From positions 1 through 64,000 of the forward strand of contig JAFQGT010000016.1 in NCBI GenBank assembly GCA_017415425.1: 64,000 bases of DNA, in the 5' to 3' direction. This document shows positions 47,377 through 56,855 of this stretch, piece by piece. Below the pieces are notes generated by a model. The model did no database searches. It was not told where the DNA came from and saw only the letters and a program-made list of their open reading frames with translations. A program made the position numbers and the translations under genes. Source of the stretch: Oscillospiraceae bacterium (GTDB lineage Bacteria; Bacillota; Clostridia; Oscillospirales; Oscillospiraceae). Each line of letters starts with the position of its first letter. Position 1 is the first letter of the stretch.

Positions 47377-48381
47377 TTATCTGGCTAGGAATCCAATCTT
47401 TTTGTAGACCTTTCGCAGAGTCTTCTCGGCAACATAGCTTGCCTTCTCCGCGCCGTTGCGGTATACACTCTCCAGATAGGCCTTGTCCTTCAGCAGCCGC
47501 TGTGCTTCCTCCCGGATGGGGCGCAGGGTCTCGATGACCGCATCACCAACCAGAGGCTTAAACTTGCCGTAGCCCTGTCCAGCCAGCTCGGATTCGATGG
47601 TTTCAAAACTCTTTCCGGTGACGGCAGAGTAGATGCTCATCAAGTTTGCCACGCCAGGCTTTTCTTCGGGTGCAAATCGGACGCAATTCTCCGTATCGGA
47701 GTCGGTGATGGCCCGTTTGAACTTCCGCTGAATATCCTCGGGGCTTTCCATCATAAACACGCAGCCCTCGGGCATAGATTTGCTCATTTTGCTGTCGGGT
47801 GCGTTCAGACTCATAACCCGGGCGCCGGTCTCGGGAATGAAGGGTTCGGGGATCTTGAACACATCACCGTAAATACTGTTGAACCGCTGGGCAACATCCC
47901 TCGTCAGCTCACAGTGCTGCTTCTGGTCGTGACCCACAGGCACTAAGTCCGGCTGATACAGCAAAATATCCGCCGCCATCAAAGCGGGGTAGGTGAACAG
48001 ACCGCCATTGATATTCTCCGCGTTCTTGGCGGATTTGTCCTTAAACTGGGTCATACGGCTGAGCTCACCAAACATCGTGTAGCAGTTCAGTACCCAACCC
48101 AGCTCCGCGTGTTGATGCACGTGGCTCTGGACAAACAAAGTATTCTTCTCCGGGTCCAGACCGCAGGCAATATACTGTGCCAGTTGCTCCAAGGTTCTGC
48201 GGCGCAGATCCGCAGGAGTTTGGCGCACGGTAATGGTGTGCATATCCGCCATAAAATAAAAGCACTCATACTGCTCGGCGCGGCTGCTCCAGTTCTTAAT
48301 CGCACCCAGGTAATTGCCCAGATGCAGATCACCGCTGGGCTGGATACCGGATAACATTCTTTTCTTTGCTGCTTCTTCCAT
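47377..48381 (-). CDS. trpS: Tryptophanyl-tRNA synthetase
   Basis: TrpS (334 residues) charges tRNA-Trp. It contains the class I signature SGIQPSGDLHLGNYLGAI (HIGH-type) and SKMSKSMPEGCV (KMSKS). The catalytic domain with DLVPVGHDQKQHCELTRDVA is typical of bacterial TrpRS. Start ATG at 48381 with AGGGAAG upstream; a longer in-frame start at 48423 lacks a binding site. The cognate tRNA-Trp is at 33 kb. No T-box was found in the short leader. Confidence 0.96.
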   Translation of the reverse strand: MEEAAKKRMLSGIQPSGDLHLGNYLGAIKNWSSRAEQYECFYFMADMHTITVRQTPADLRRRTLEQLAQYIACGLDPEKNTLFVQSHVHQHAELGWVLNCYTMFGELSRMTQFKDKSAKNAENINGGLFTYPALMAADILLYQPDLVPVGHDQKQHCELTRDVAQRFNSIYGDVFKIPEPFIPETGARVMSLNAPDSKMSKSMPEGCVFMMESPEDIQRKFKRAITDSDTENCVRFAPEEKPGVANLMSIYSAVTGKSFETIESELAGQGYGKFKPLVGDAVIETLRPIREEAQRLLKDKAYLESVYRNGAEKASYVAEKTLRKVYKKIGFLAR

Positions 48382-48413
48382 AATTGCTTCCCTCTTTTTT
48401 GAGAATTTTCTGT

Positions 48414-48442
48414 ATTTTACCACATCCGGGATAAAAACGCAA
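48414..48442 (-). promoter_or_regulatory. Promoter of trpS
   Basis: The minus strand has TTGCGT (48437-48442), 17 bases, then TAAAAT (48414-48419). Confidence 0.6.
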
Positions 48443-48449
48443 CGAGAAA

Positions 48450-48479
48450 TTGACTTTTCCCTGTTTTCTATGGTATAGT
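48450..48479 (+). promoter_or_regulatory. Promoter of gltX
   Basis: TTGACT (48450-48455), 18 bases, then TATAGT (48474-48479), 34 bases upstream of gltX. Confidence 0.65.
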
Positions 48480-48512
48480 ACTAAGAGAATTTTTGCAAAT
48501 GAGGTAACGGTT

Positions 48513-50156
48513 ATGGATTATCAGGCATTAGCCAATTTGTTATTTCCCAACGTGTCCGACACCCCTGAGACGCTAGAGGAGAAATATCCCCTGCGGAATG
48601 TTCCAGAAGGCGCTGTGATCACCCGGATGGCGCCCTCCCCCACCGGCTTTGTCCATCTGGGCAATCTGGTACAGGGTCTCACCTCCGAGCGGATGGCTCA
48701 CCAGAGCGGCGGCGTGCTGTTCCTCCGGGTGGAAGATACCGATGCCAAGCGGGAAGTCCCCGGTGCGGTGGAGGTGCTGATCAACACTCTGAAACATTAC
48801 GGCATCCAGTTTGACGAGGGTGCTACCATTGACGGTGACGCAGGTCTTTATGGTCCTTACCGTCAGCGGCAGAGAGCCGCCATCTACCACGTATACGCCA
48901 AGAAGCTGGTGTCCGAGGGACAGGCCTATCCCTGCTTCTGCACCGAAGAAGAGCTGGGCGCTATGCGTGAAAAGCAAGAAGCCAACAAAGAGACCACCGG
49001 CTACTATGGCGATTACGCTATCTGGCGTGACCGTTCTATGGAGGATATTCAGGCGCAGCTGGACGCAGGCAATCCTTGGGTGCTGCGTTTCCGTTCCACC
49101 GGCTCTATCGAGAACCAGTTTAAGTTTGACGATCTGGTAAAGGGCAAGCTGACCATCACCGAGAACAATGTTGACCACGTTCTGCTGAAATCTGACGGCA
49201 TCCCCACTTATCACTTCGCCCACGCAGTGGACGATCATCTGATGCGTACCACACATGTGGTCCGGGGCGACGAGTGGCTGCCCACCCTGCCCTTCCACAT
49301 TCAGTTGTTTAAGGCGCTGGGCTTTAAGCTGCCCAAGTATGTGCACATTGGACCTTTGATGAAGATGGACGGCACTTCCAAGCGGAAACTCTCCAAGCGG
49401 AAAGATCCGGAGCTGGCGCTGACCTTCTACAAAGCAGAGGGTTTCCCCGTGGCTGCGGTTTATGAGTATATTATGACTCTGCTGAACTCCAACTACGAAG
49501 ACTGGCGCAGAGCCAATCCCACTGCACCCGCCACCGACTTTGCCTTCAGCCCCAAAAAGCTGAATCCCGCCGGCAACCTGTTTGACTACGCCAAGCTCAC
49601 CGATGTGAGTAAGAATGTTATCGCAATGATGGACGCGGAAAGCGTCTACGACCTGTTGCTGGAATGGGCCAAAGAATTCGACCCTGACTTCGGCGCAAAG
49701 TTGGAAGCTGATCCTGCCTATGCCAAGGCGATCCTGGCCATCGGCCGGGGTGGCAAAAAGCCTCGTAAGGATATGGCTGTCTGGACAGAGGCCAAGCCTT
49801 ATATGGGCTTCTTCTACGACGAGTATTTGCAAATACCGGTGTTCGACGAGAAGTTCAGCGCTGAGACCGTCAAGGCCGCCTTGGGTAAGTTCCTGGAGAA
49901 GTTTGACATCAGCGACGATTCCGGCGTTTGGTTCGACAAGGTGAAAGCCATCACTGAAGAGCTGGGCTTTACCACCGATATGAAGGCCTACAAGGCAGAT
50001 CCCACCGCCTTCCCCGGTACGGTTGCGGATGTGTCCACCTTTATCCGGCAGGCAACTACCGGCAAGACCAACTCCCCCGACCTGTACACTGTTATGCAGA
50101 TCCTGGGCTACGACCGAACCGTAGCCAGAATCAAAGCGGTATTGGAATCCCTGTAA
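48513..50156 (+). CDS. gltX: Glutamyl-tRNA synthetase
   Basis: GltX (547 residues) charges tRNA-Glu. PSPTGFVHLGNLVQG is the HIGH motif region and KRKLSKRKDPEL is KMSKS-like. The length exceeds the usual bacterial 470-500 residues, with extra sequence in the catalytic and C-terminal domains. It is either a discriminating or non-discriminating enzyme; this cannot be decided from sequence. Start ATG with GAGGTAA upstream. Own promoter and terminator. Confidence 0.94.
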   Translation: MDYQALANLLFPNVSDTPETLEEKYPLRNVPEGAVITRMAPSPTGFVHLGNLVQGLTSERMAHQSGGVLFLRVEDTDAKREVPGAVEVLINTLKHYGIQFDEGATIDGDAGLYGPYRQRQRAAIYHVYAKKLVSEGQAYPCFCTEEELGAMREKQEANKETTGYYGDYAIWRDRSMEDIQAQLDAGNPWVLRFRSTGSIENQFKFDDLVKGKLTITENNVDHVLLKSDGIPTYHFAHAVDDHLMRTTHVVRGDEWLPTLPFHIQLFKALGFKLPKYVHIGPLMKMDGTSKRKLSKRKDPELALTFYKAEGFPVAAVYEYIMTLLNSNYEDWRRANPTAPATDFAFSPKKLNPAGNLFDYAKLTDVSKNVIAMMDAESVYDLLLEWAKEFDPDFGAKLEADPAYAKAILAIGRGGKKPRKDMAVWTEAKPYMGFFYDEYLQIPVFDEKFSAETVKAALGKFLEKFDISDDSGVWFDKVKAITEELGFTTDMKAYKADPTAFPGTVADVSTFIRQATTGKTNSPDLYTVMQILGYDRTVARIKAVLESL

Positions 50157-50160
50157 CAGA

Positions 50161-50192
50161 AAAAGCGTGCTGCTTTTTGCAGCACGCTTTTT
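50161..50192 (+). terminator. Terminator of gltX
   Basis: AAAAGCGTGCTGC, TTTTT, GCAGCACGCTTTT hairpin with T-run. Confidence 0.9.
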
Positions 50193-50250
50193 TACACCTC
50201 ATCCGGCACGACTTGCGCCGCGCCACCTTCCCCTCAAGGGGAAGGCTATT

Positions 50251-51609
50251 TTAGTTCTTAAGACTCTGCAGCGGTGCGGGGATCCGTCCGCCACGGGCGA
50301 TGAAGTCCGCGGCAGATTCTGCGTGGACAGGCATTACCGGGGCGCTGCCCAGCAGACCGCCCATCTCCACCCGGTCGCCCACTACTTTGCCGGGGGCGGG
50401 GATGATTCGCACAGCGGTGGTCTTGGAATTGACCATACCGATAGCCGCTTCATCTGCGATAATGGCAGAAATGGTGTCTGCGGAGGTATCGCCTGGAACC
50501 GCGATCATATCCAGACCCACAGAGCAGACGCAGGTCATCGCCTCTAGCTTGTCCAGGGTCAGCACACCGGACTCGGCAGCAGCGATCATACCCTCATCCT
50601 CAGACACGGGGATGAATGCACCGGACAGGCCGCCCACGTGGTTAGAAGCCATCACGCCGCCCTTTTTCACCGCATCGTTCAGCAATGCCAGCGCCGCGGT
50701 GGTGCCGTGGGTTCCACAGACTTCCAATCCCATCTCCTCCAGGATCCGGGCTACACTGTCGCCTACCGCGGGAGTTGGTGCCAGGGACAGATCCACAATG
50801 CCAAAGGGTACATTCAGCCGCTTACCGGCTTCTACGCCCACGATCTGACCCATACGGGTGATCCGGAAAGCGGTTTTCTTAATGGTCTCCGCCACCACAT
50901 CGAAGGGCTGATCCTTCACGCTCTGGAGTGCGTGATATACCACGCCCGGTCCGGAGACGCCTACATTCAGCTCGCACTCCGGCTCGCCCACGCCGTGGAA
51001 CGCACCGGCCATAAAGGGGTTATCCTCCACCGCATTGGCAAAGACCACCAGTTTTGCACAGCCCAAACCGTCGTTATCTGCGGTGATCTCAGCGGTCTTT
51101 TTGATAATACGGCCCATTTTTGCCACGGCATCCATATTGATGCCGGCTTTGGTTGAACCCACATTCACACTGGCGCAGACCCGCTCGGTGACCTTCATTG
51201 CCTCGGGAATGGAATCCATCAAGATCCAGTCACCTTTGGTACAGCCTTTCTGCACCAGCGCGGAAAAGCCGCCGATGAAGTTGACGCCGCACTCCTTTGC
51301 GGCTCTGTCCATTGCAATGGCCAGAGGCACATAGGAATCGGTATTGCAGGTGTTGCCCACCAATGCGATGGGGGTGACCGAAATCCGCTTATTGACGATG
51401 GGAATGCCAAATTCCCACTCGATCTCTTCGCCTGTTTTTACCAGATTCTCCGCCCGGCGGGTGATCTTATCATAAACCTTAGTAGCGCATACATTCACAT
51501 CCTCGTGGCAGCAATCCAGCAGAGAGATACCCATAGTGATGGTACGGATGTCCAGATGGCGCTTATCGATCATATCCTGTGTGGACAGGATGTCTTTCAT
51601 ACTCAGCAT
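50251..51609 (-). CDS. PFL-family (UPF0210) protein
   Basis: The 452-residue protein belongs to the UPF0210/DUF711 family (YfhZ-like), whose structures resemble pyruvate formate-lyase folds. It is Ala/Gly-rich, with [35 protein letters not shown] and [15 protein letters not shown]. No glycyl-radical motif is visible. In many Firmicutes it is linked to an ACT-domain gene, as here, so it may handle an amino acid or its derivative. Start ATG after AAGGAGA. Last gene of the operon. Confidence 0.85.
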   Translation of the reverse strand: MLSMKDILSTQDMIDKRHLDIRTITMGISLLDCCHEDVNVCATKVYDKITRRAENLVKTGEEIEWEFGIPIVNKRISVTPIALVGNTCNTDSYVPLAIAMDRAAKECGVNFIGGFSALVQKGCTKGDWILMDSIPEAMKVTERVCASVNVGSTKAGINMDAVAKMGRIIKKTAEITADNDGLGCAKLVVFANAVEDNPFMAGAFHGVGEPECELNVGVSGPGVVYHALQSVKDQPFDVVAETIKKTAFRITRMGQIVGVEAGKRLNVPFGIVDLSLAPTPAVGDSVARILEEMGLEVCGTHGTTAALALLNDAVKKGGVMASNHVGGLSGAFIPVSEDEGMIAAAESGVLTLDKLEAMTCVCSVGLDMIAVPGDTSADTISAIIADEAAIGMVNSKTTAVRIIPAPGKVVGDRVEMGGLLGSAPVMPVHAESAADFIARGGRIPAPLQSLKN

Positions 51610-51618
51610 ACATTCTCC

Positions 51619-51888
51619 TTATACCCGGTGCATCGCCTTAAAAATATCGGCTCTCTGCAGGCGGATGGACAGACCCATCTCCTCACCCTTTTTATCCATC
51701 GTCTGTGCCAGTTCTGCCAAAGGCAGCGGGCTTGCAGAGGTATCCACTACCATCATCATCGTAAAGTAGTCCTGCATAACCGTCTGGCTGATATCCAGCA
51801 CGTTGACCTGATGTGCTGCCAGCAATGTGCAGACCTCTGCAATAATGCCAACCCGATCCTCTCCTACAACAGTTACAATCGCTTTCAT
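51619..51888 (-). CDS. ACT-domain protein
   Basis: The 89-residue protein is a single ACT domain (KAIVTVVGEDRVGIIAEVC) of the UPF0237 group, the fold that binds amino acids or other small ligands. It precedes the UPF0210 gene by nine bases, a conserved pairing. Possible role: ligand sensing or an accessory subunit. RBS GAGGTG. Confidence 0.85.
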   Translation of the reverse strand: MKAIVTVVGEDRVGIIAEVCTLLAAHQVNVLDISQTVMQDYFTMMMVVDTSASPLPLAELAQTMDKKGEEMGLSIRLQRADIFKAMHRV

Positions 51889-51898
51889 CGTTTTCACC

Positions 51899-52183
51899 TC
51901 AAACATCGTAATCAGCGCACACCCGGGTATCCAGGAAATGCCAAAAATGTTCCGTCGCTGCCAAATGGGCAGGATGGGAAGCATAATTTTTCAGTGCCTC
52001 GCGGCTTTCAAATTCCGAGTACAAAGCACAGTCCATACCGCCCTGATAGGCCGCGCGGATCTGCATATAGCTAAGGCCTGGGATCACACCTACCAGCGGC
52101 TCCAGCTGCGCTCGGATGATGGATACGGCCTCTGCCTTGTCCACGCCCTCTTTCAAGGTATACAGCACAATGTGTTTTACCAT
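51899..52183 (-). CDS. Dabb (stress-responsive A/B barrel) family protein
   Basis: The 94-residue protein has the alpha/beta-barrel pattern (VKHIVLYTLKEGVDKAEA, MQIRAAYQGGMDCAL, HPAHLAATEHF) found in Dabb-domain proteins. Such proteins occur as homodimers with unclear function. Start ATG at 52183 after AAAGGAG. It follows the ispH-rpsA gene in the same direction with a hairpin in between. Confidence 0.8.
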   Translation of the reverse strand: MVKHIVLYTLKEGVDKAEAVSIIRAQLEPLVGVIPGLSYMQIRAAYQGGMDCALYSEFESREALKNYASHPAHLAATEHFWHFLDTRVCADYDV

Positions 52184-52202
52184 ATTAAGCTCCTTTATGA
52201 CA

Positions 52203-52231
52203 ATACCGGGGCCAGCAGGTGGCCCCGGTAT
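52203..52231 (-). terminator. Hairpin after ispH-rpsA
   Basis: ATACCGGGGCCA, GCAGG, TGGCCCCGGTAT. No T-run follows on the minus strand, so it may be an RNA-stabilising stem rather than a terminator. Confidence 0.55.
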
Positions 52232-52246
52232 GTAGTGTTTTGCCAA

Positions 52247-54262
52247 TTAGGCCTCTGCAGTCTCTTCAGCCTCTGCAGTCTCTTCAGACTCAACAGCCTC
52301 AACAGCTTCTTCATCAGCTTGGACTTCTTCAGCTTCCTCAACAGGCTCCAGCAGAGCGCGGATGGACAGAGAGATACGCTTGTTCTCTGCGTCCACCTCG
52401 GTGATCTTGACCTGGACTTCCTGACCCTCGCTCAGCACATCCTCGGGCTTACCGATGCGGCGGTTTGCGATTTGGGAAATGTGGATCAGACCGTCAACGC
52501 CGGGGATGATCTCAGCAAATGCGCCGAAGGTCATCAGCTTTACGATCTTGGCATCCACCACATCGCCCACATTGTAGCCAGTCATAAACTGATTCCAGGG
52601 GTTCATCTCAGCGGTCTTGTAACCCAGAGAGATCTTGTGCTTGACAGGGTCAAAGGAGATGACATAAACGTCGATCTCGTCACCCACAGCAACCACATCA
52701 GCGGGAGTCTTGATCCGGTTCCAGCTCAGCTCGGAAACGTGAACCATACCGTCAACGCCACCGATGTCCACAAATGCGCCGTAAGAAGTCAGGGACTTAA
52801 CGGTGCCGTGGTACTTTGCGCCAACCTCGATCTCGTTCCAGATCTTCTCTTGAGCAGCCTTGCGGGACTCGGAAGAAACAGCACGGATAGAGCCGATCAC
52901 ACGGCGGCGTGCACGGTTGACTTCGGTAATCTTCAGCTCAGTGGTCTTGCCCACCAGGGAAGCCATATCGCCGCCCTTGGCAATACCGGACTGAGAAGCA
53001 GGGATAAACACACGGATACCCTTGATGCTGGCAACCAGGCCGCCCTTATTCTCTTCAGTGATGACGCCTTCCACAGTGGCCTTTTCTTCACACCAAGTGG
53101 TCATATCGTCCCAAATCTTCATACCGTCCAGCTTCTTCTTAGACAGCTGGCAAGTGCCCTCCTGATCGTTGACGCGGACAACGAATACTTCGATCTCGTC
53201 GCCTACCTTCAGGATGTCTTCGGGCTTCACAGTGGGATCTGCGCTGACTTCGTCATAAGGGATGTAGCCGGCGTGCTTGGTGCCCAGATCGATCTGGACT
53301 TCGGTGCTGCCAATACCGGTAACGATGCCGAGTACCTTATCTCCTGTATTTAAAGTCTTGATGGACTGCTCCAGAAGTTCTGCAAAGTTTTCCTCCTGTA
53401 CAGCCTCAACATTCGTAATTTCGCTCATAGTCTTGTTGACCTCCTTTATAATCCACGCCGGCGTAGATGCACCGGCCGTGATTCCAACATCAGCCACACC
53501 GCAGAAAAAATCAGGATCCAGTTCCGATGCGTTATCCACCAGAACTACCCGATCGCAGTGTTCCCGACAAATCATTGCAAGGCGGCCTGTGTTGGAACTG
53601 TGTGTGTCACCTACAACGACCATAGCCTGACAAATACGACTTAATTTTGCAGCCTCACTCTGCCGGAATTCAGTAGCTTTACATATTGTATCAAAAATTT
53701 TTAAGTTAGTAAACACTTTTTTTGCAAAATTTTCGCAGGTTTTCCATAAATATTCCGTAGATGTGGTCTGGCAAACCATACTGACAGGAAAATCCCGGGG
53801 AATTTTGTCGGTTTGTACCCATTCTTCCAGTTCCTGCACCGACTCAAAAATCTTACACTTGCTGCACCAGCCGGCGATCCCCTCCACCTCTGGGTGGGAT
53901 CGGGTACCGATGATGATAGGGAGTCTACCCTCTTCCTCTGCCTTTTCCACGATACCGTGGATCCGCTTGACAAAGGGGCAGGTGGCATCCACCACCTCTA
54001 CATCCATCGCCTCCAGCAGCTGCTGAACCGCCTTTGTCACCCCGTGGGAACGGATGACCACCGTGTCGCCGGGCTTGGCTTCTTCGGGCGTGTTGATGAC
54101 CCGGACGCCCATTTGTTCCAGCCGCGCCACCGCGTGGCGGTTATGGATGATGGGGCCCAAGGTGCAAACCTTTTTTCCGCTGTCTGCCGCCTGTTCCACC
54201 AACTCCACCGCCCGGTTCACACCAAAACAGAAACCGGCGCTTTCCGCAACCGTTACACTCAT
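52247..54262 (-). CDS. ispH-rpsA: Fused IspH and ribosomal protein S1-like protein
   Basis: The 671-residue fusion is typical of Clostridia. Residues 1-285 are IspH, which reduces HMBPP to IPP and DMAPP with a [4Fe-4S] cluster; cysteine ligands are in GFCFGVNRA, VVDATCPFVKRIH and IFDTICKATEF. From about residue 300 come four S1 RNA-binding domains: GDKVLGIVTGIGSTEVQID, then ATVEGVITEENKGG, GAKYHGTVKSLTSYGAFVDI and GDVVDAKIVKLMTFGAFAEI. The end is an acidic Glu/Ala-rich tail. Start ATG overlaps the cmk stop (ATGA). Confidence 0.94.
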   Translation of the reverse strand: MSVTVAESAGFCFGVNRAVELVEQAADSGKKVCTLGPIIHNRHAVARLEQMGVRVINTPEEAKPGDTVVIRSHGVTKAVQQLLEAMDVEVVDATCPFVKRIHGIVEKAEEEGRLPIIIGTRSHPEVEGIAGWCSKCKIFESVQELEEWVQTDKIPRDFPVSMVCQTTSTEYLWKTCENFAKKVFTNLKIFDTICKATEFRQSEAAKLSRICQAMVVVGDTHSSNTGRLAMICREHCDRVVLVDNASELDPDFFCGVADVGITAGASTPAWIIKEVNKTMSEITNVEAVQEENFAELLEQSIKTLNTGDKVLGIVTGIGSTEVQIDLGTKHAGYIPYDEVSADPTVKPEDILKVGDEIEVFVVRVNDQEGTCQLSKKKLDGMKIWDDMTTWCEEKATVEGVITEENKGGLVASIKGIRVFIPASQSGIAKGGDMASLVGKTTELKITEVNRARRRVIGSIRAVSSESRKAAQEKIWNEIEVGAKYHGTVKSLTSYGAFVDIGGVDGMVHVSELSWNRIKTPADVVAVGDEIDVYVISFDPVKHKISLGYKTAEMNPWNQFMTGYNVGDVVDAKIVKLMTFGAFAEIIPGVDGLIHISQIANRRIGKPEDVLSEGQEVQVKITEVDAENKRISLSIRALLEPVEEAEEVQADEEAVEAVESEETAEAEETAEA

Positions 54263-54939
54263 AGAGGAATCTTCTCCCCAATAATCTTCTTCATCGCGGC
54301 GATCACGCCATCAATATCCAAATCGGAGGTATCCAGCTTCACGGAATCTCTTGCCATCTTCAGTGGCGCGATTTCCCGGTGGGTATCCTGATAGTCCCGC
54401 TGCTGGATTTCCTTGAGCACCTGCTCAAACTGGGACTTTTGACCCTTGGCATTCAGTTCGTCGCAGCGGCGCTGGGCCCGAACCTCCGCAGATGCGGTCA
54501 GGAAGATCTTCACATCAGCTTTGGGCAGCACCACGGTGCCGATGTCGCGGCCGTCCATAATCACATTGTGATTGCGGGCAACCTCCCGCTGCATATCCAG
54601 CAGCGCTTCCCGCACCACCGGGTGGGCGGAGATCAGACTTGCTTTCTGAGAGATGTCCTGGGTGCGGATCTCGCCGGTCACGTCCATTCCGTTCATCAGC
54701 ATATGCTGCTTGCCCTCTTCATCGTATTCAATGACCACATTCAGCTCGTCAATATAGCGCTCCACGCCGTCGGCATCCTTGGGACTGACGCCCAGAAGAT
54801 CCATAAAGTAAGCCACGGTACGATACAGTGCGCCGGTGTCCACATAGTGGTAGCCAAGTTCCTTGGCCAGTGCCTTTGCCATTGTGCTCTTGCCTGCGCC
54901 GGCAGGTCCGTCAATTGCGATCGCGTATGTTTTCGCCAT
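54259..54939 (-). CDS. cmk: Cytidylate kinase
   Basis: The 226-residue kinase phosphorylates CMP and dCMP. It has the P-loop IDGPAGAGKSTMAK, RTVAYFMDLLG, the substrate segment IMDGRDIGTVV and the LID-type sequence ASAEVRAQRRCDELN. Between sigma-like gene and ispH-rpsA: cmk and rpsA are neighbours in many bacteria. RBS AAGGAG. Confidence 0.94.
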   Translation of the reverse strand: MAKTYAIAIDGPAGAGKSTMAKALAKELGYHYVDTGALYRTVAYFMDLLGVSPKDADGVERYIDELNVVIEYDEEGKQHMLMNGMDVTGEIRTQDISQKASLISAHPVVREALLDMQREVARNHNVIMDGRDIGTVVLPKADVKIFLTASAEVRAQRRCDELNAKGQKSQFEQVLKEIQQRDYQDTHREIAPLKMARDSVKLDTSDLDIDGVIAAMKKIIGEKIPL

Positions 54940-54951
54940 AATCTTTCTCCT

Positions 54952-55989
54952 TTATCCTTCCTGATGACGCAGTTTGTTAAGGGCAACCGCTTCCAGCGCC
55001 ACCACTTCTTCCGATGTCATATGCATTTTTTGACCGGTTTGCTCCGGAGTCTGGGGCAGACCACCCTCCAGACCGAACCGCAGTGTCAAGACCTTTGCCT
55101 CCTGCTCACTTAAGACGGAGAGCATCTCCAAAATCCGCTGTCTTGCCTGGAAATACGCAGTGTTCTCCACCGCCTGTTCATCCTCCGGCTCCGGCTGTCT
55201 GGGTTCGCGGGACTGGTCTATCTGTTGCCGGGTTCTGGCTTGGAGCATCATATTCTGATAAACCGCCGCATCCTCTGTGCTGATATGGATCGCCTCGGCA
55301 ATCTCTTCCAACGTGGGGTTTCTTCCCAAATCGGCCAGTAGCCGCTGGTCGGCATCCCGGTAATCCTCCATACCCTGCCGCAGTTTTTGTCCAATCTCGC
55401 CAATGTGAAGCTGCAACAGTACTGCTTTGGCCAGATACTGCCGGATCCACCACAGGATATGCTGGGCAAAATCACCGCCGGTGTAATTCAAAATACCCTG
55501 CCACAGGCCCAAACTACCCTCCTGGATCAGATCCAACAGCAGCACGCCCCGACCGGTATAGTTAAAAGCCAGCTCCGTCACCCGGGACAGGTTCAGGTTT
55601 ACCAAATTCTGTATAACACTGTCGTCTCCATCCAAATATGCCATAGCTAAACGGTTTTCATCCCCTGCCGCGGGTATTGCCGCGATCTCCTCCAAATACA
55701 GCCGCAGAGGGTCATTTTTCTCCAAGCTGTCGGGCAGCTGCCGAGCCTCTGCCAGCTTTTGTTCCCGGCGCAGGCGGACAGCCAGTTCACCTGTTTGCTG
55801 GCAAGGAGGCAGGTCGGAAATATCCAAAGTGATCTGTCGCTGCTCCAACGCAAGCAGCGCTTCCTCTGCCTCGTCCTCTGACAATCCTTCCAAAAGCGCC
55901 AGACACCGCAAGCCGGACAGTGTACTGCCCTGCTCCATATCTGCCAGCACCGATTCAAATGGCGTCATTTCAAATGTAAATTCCATCAT
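54952..55989 (-). CDS. Degenerate sigma-70-like protein
   Basis: The 345-residue protein lies directly after the first sigma gene and resembles sigma-70 factors in its central part: region 2 equivalents NLVNLNLSRVTELAFNYTGR, LLLDLIQEGSLGLWQG and a region 3 segment (ADLGRNPTLEEIAEAIHIS). Region 2.4 and 4.2 are diverged: LHIGEIGQKLRQGMEDYRDA and TSEEVVALEAVALNKLRHQ lack the usual RERIRQIE core. An N-terminal extension of about 90 residues (LALEQRQITLDISDLPPCQ) is unlike RpoD. It could be a repurposed or decaying sigma, or an alternative factor. The start overlaps the sigma stop by ATGA. Confidence 0.65.
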   Translation of the reverse strand: MMEFTFEMTPFESVLADMEQGSTLSGLRCLALLEGLSEDEAEEALLALEQRQITLDISDLPPCQQTGELAVRLRREQKLAEARQLPDSLEKNDPLRLYLEEIAAIPAAGDENRLAMAYLDGDDSVIQNLVNLNLSRVTELAFNYTGRGVLLLDLIQEGSLGLWQGILNYTGGDFAQHILWWIRQYLAKAVLLQLHIGEIGQKLRQGMEDYRDADQRLLADLGRNPTLEEIAEAIHISTEDAAVYQNMMLQARTRQQIDQSREPRQPEPEDEQAVENTAYFQARQRILEMLSVLSEQEAKVLTLRFGLEGGLPQTPEQTGQKMHMTSEEVVALEAVALNKLRHQEG

Positions 55990-56855
55990 TGCAGGAAATC
56001 CTCCAATCCCAGACCCGTTCCCAGCTGCTGCAACTTTTTGATGGCCTGGTGCTCGATCTGGCGGGCCCGCTCCTTGGAAACCCCCAGTTTTTCACCAATG
56101 GCTTCCAGAGAGTAGCAAATATCGTCCTCCATACCAAACCGCAGCCGCAGCAGATACTGCTGCCGCTCATCCAGCTGCCCCAGCAAAGATTCCATCGTCT
56201 GCTCCAGCTCCCGGCGCACCAGTTCTTCCTGGGGCTGAGGTGTCTGCAGATCCTCTACTAACAGCAGCAAGGTGCCGTCCTCCCCATCACCGGTGGGGGC
56301 ATCCAATGAGCATATCTCCGGCACTAAGGACAAGTATTCTTCCACCTTCTTCTCCATAAAACCGGTGACCTCCGCGATCTGGGCAGAACCGGGAACATAG
56401 CCCAATTCCTGTTCCAGTGCGGATTTTGCTGCAAGAACTTTTCGGATGCGCTCAGCAGTATGTATGGGAACGCGAATCAACCCTGCGTGGTTGAGAATGC
56501 ATCGGCTGATTCCCTGCCGGATCCATTTGGTGGCATAGGTAGAGAACCGATACTCCAATGTGTAGTCAAACTTCTTTGCCGCGATCAGCAGGCCGATACT
56601 GCCCTCCTGGATCAGATCCAGCAGAGGTACGCCTCGCCCGGCATACTCTCGGGCCACAGACACCACCAGCCGCAAGTTGGCGTTTACCATTGCGCGAATG
56701 GCATCTTCATCCCCTTCCGCGCAGGCCTTGGCCAGTTCCCGCTCTGCTTCCGGTGTCAACCGGGGGAACTGCCGAATCTGCTGCAGGTACTGGCGGATGC
56801 TATCCTCGCCGACGCCAACGGGAAGTTCCTCATTTTCTACCAAGGCCAGACTCAT
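55986..56855 (-). CDS. RpoD-like RNA polymerase sigma factor
   Basis: The 289-residue factor has sigma-70 regions 1.2, 2 (NLRLVVSVAREYAGRGVPLL, LIQEGSIGLLIAAKKFD, RFSTYATKWIRQGISRCIL), 3 (ELGYVPGSAQIAEVTGF) and 4 (SLEAIGEKLGVSKERARQIE, then HQAIKKL). It lies directly after dnaG, where clostridial sigA normally is, but it is short (no region 1.1, about 100 residues fewer) and region 2.4 (TYATKWIRQGISRC) differs from the near-invariant TYATWWIRQAI. I call it RpoD-like, not rpoD. A second sigma-like gene follows. Confidence 0.85.
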   Translation of the reverse strand: MSLALVENEELPVGVGEDSIRQYLQQIRQFPRLTPEAERELAKACAEGDEDAIRAMVNANLRLVVSVAREYAGRGVPLLDLIQEGSIGLLIAAKKFDYTLEYRFSTYATKWIRQGISRCILNHAGLIRVPIHTAERIRKVLAAKSALEQELGYVPGSAQIAEVTGFMEKKVEEYLSLVPEICSLDAPTGDGEDGTLLLLVEDLQTPQPQEELVRRELEQTMESLLGQLDERQQYLLRLRFGMEDDICYSLEAIGEKLGVSKERARQIEHQAIKKLQQLGTGLGLEDFLQ

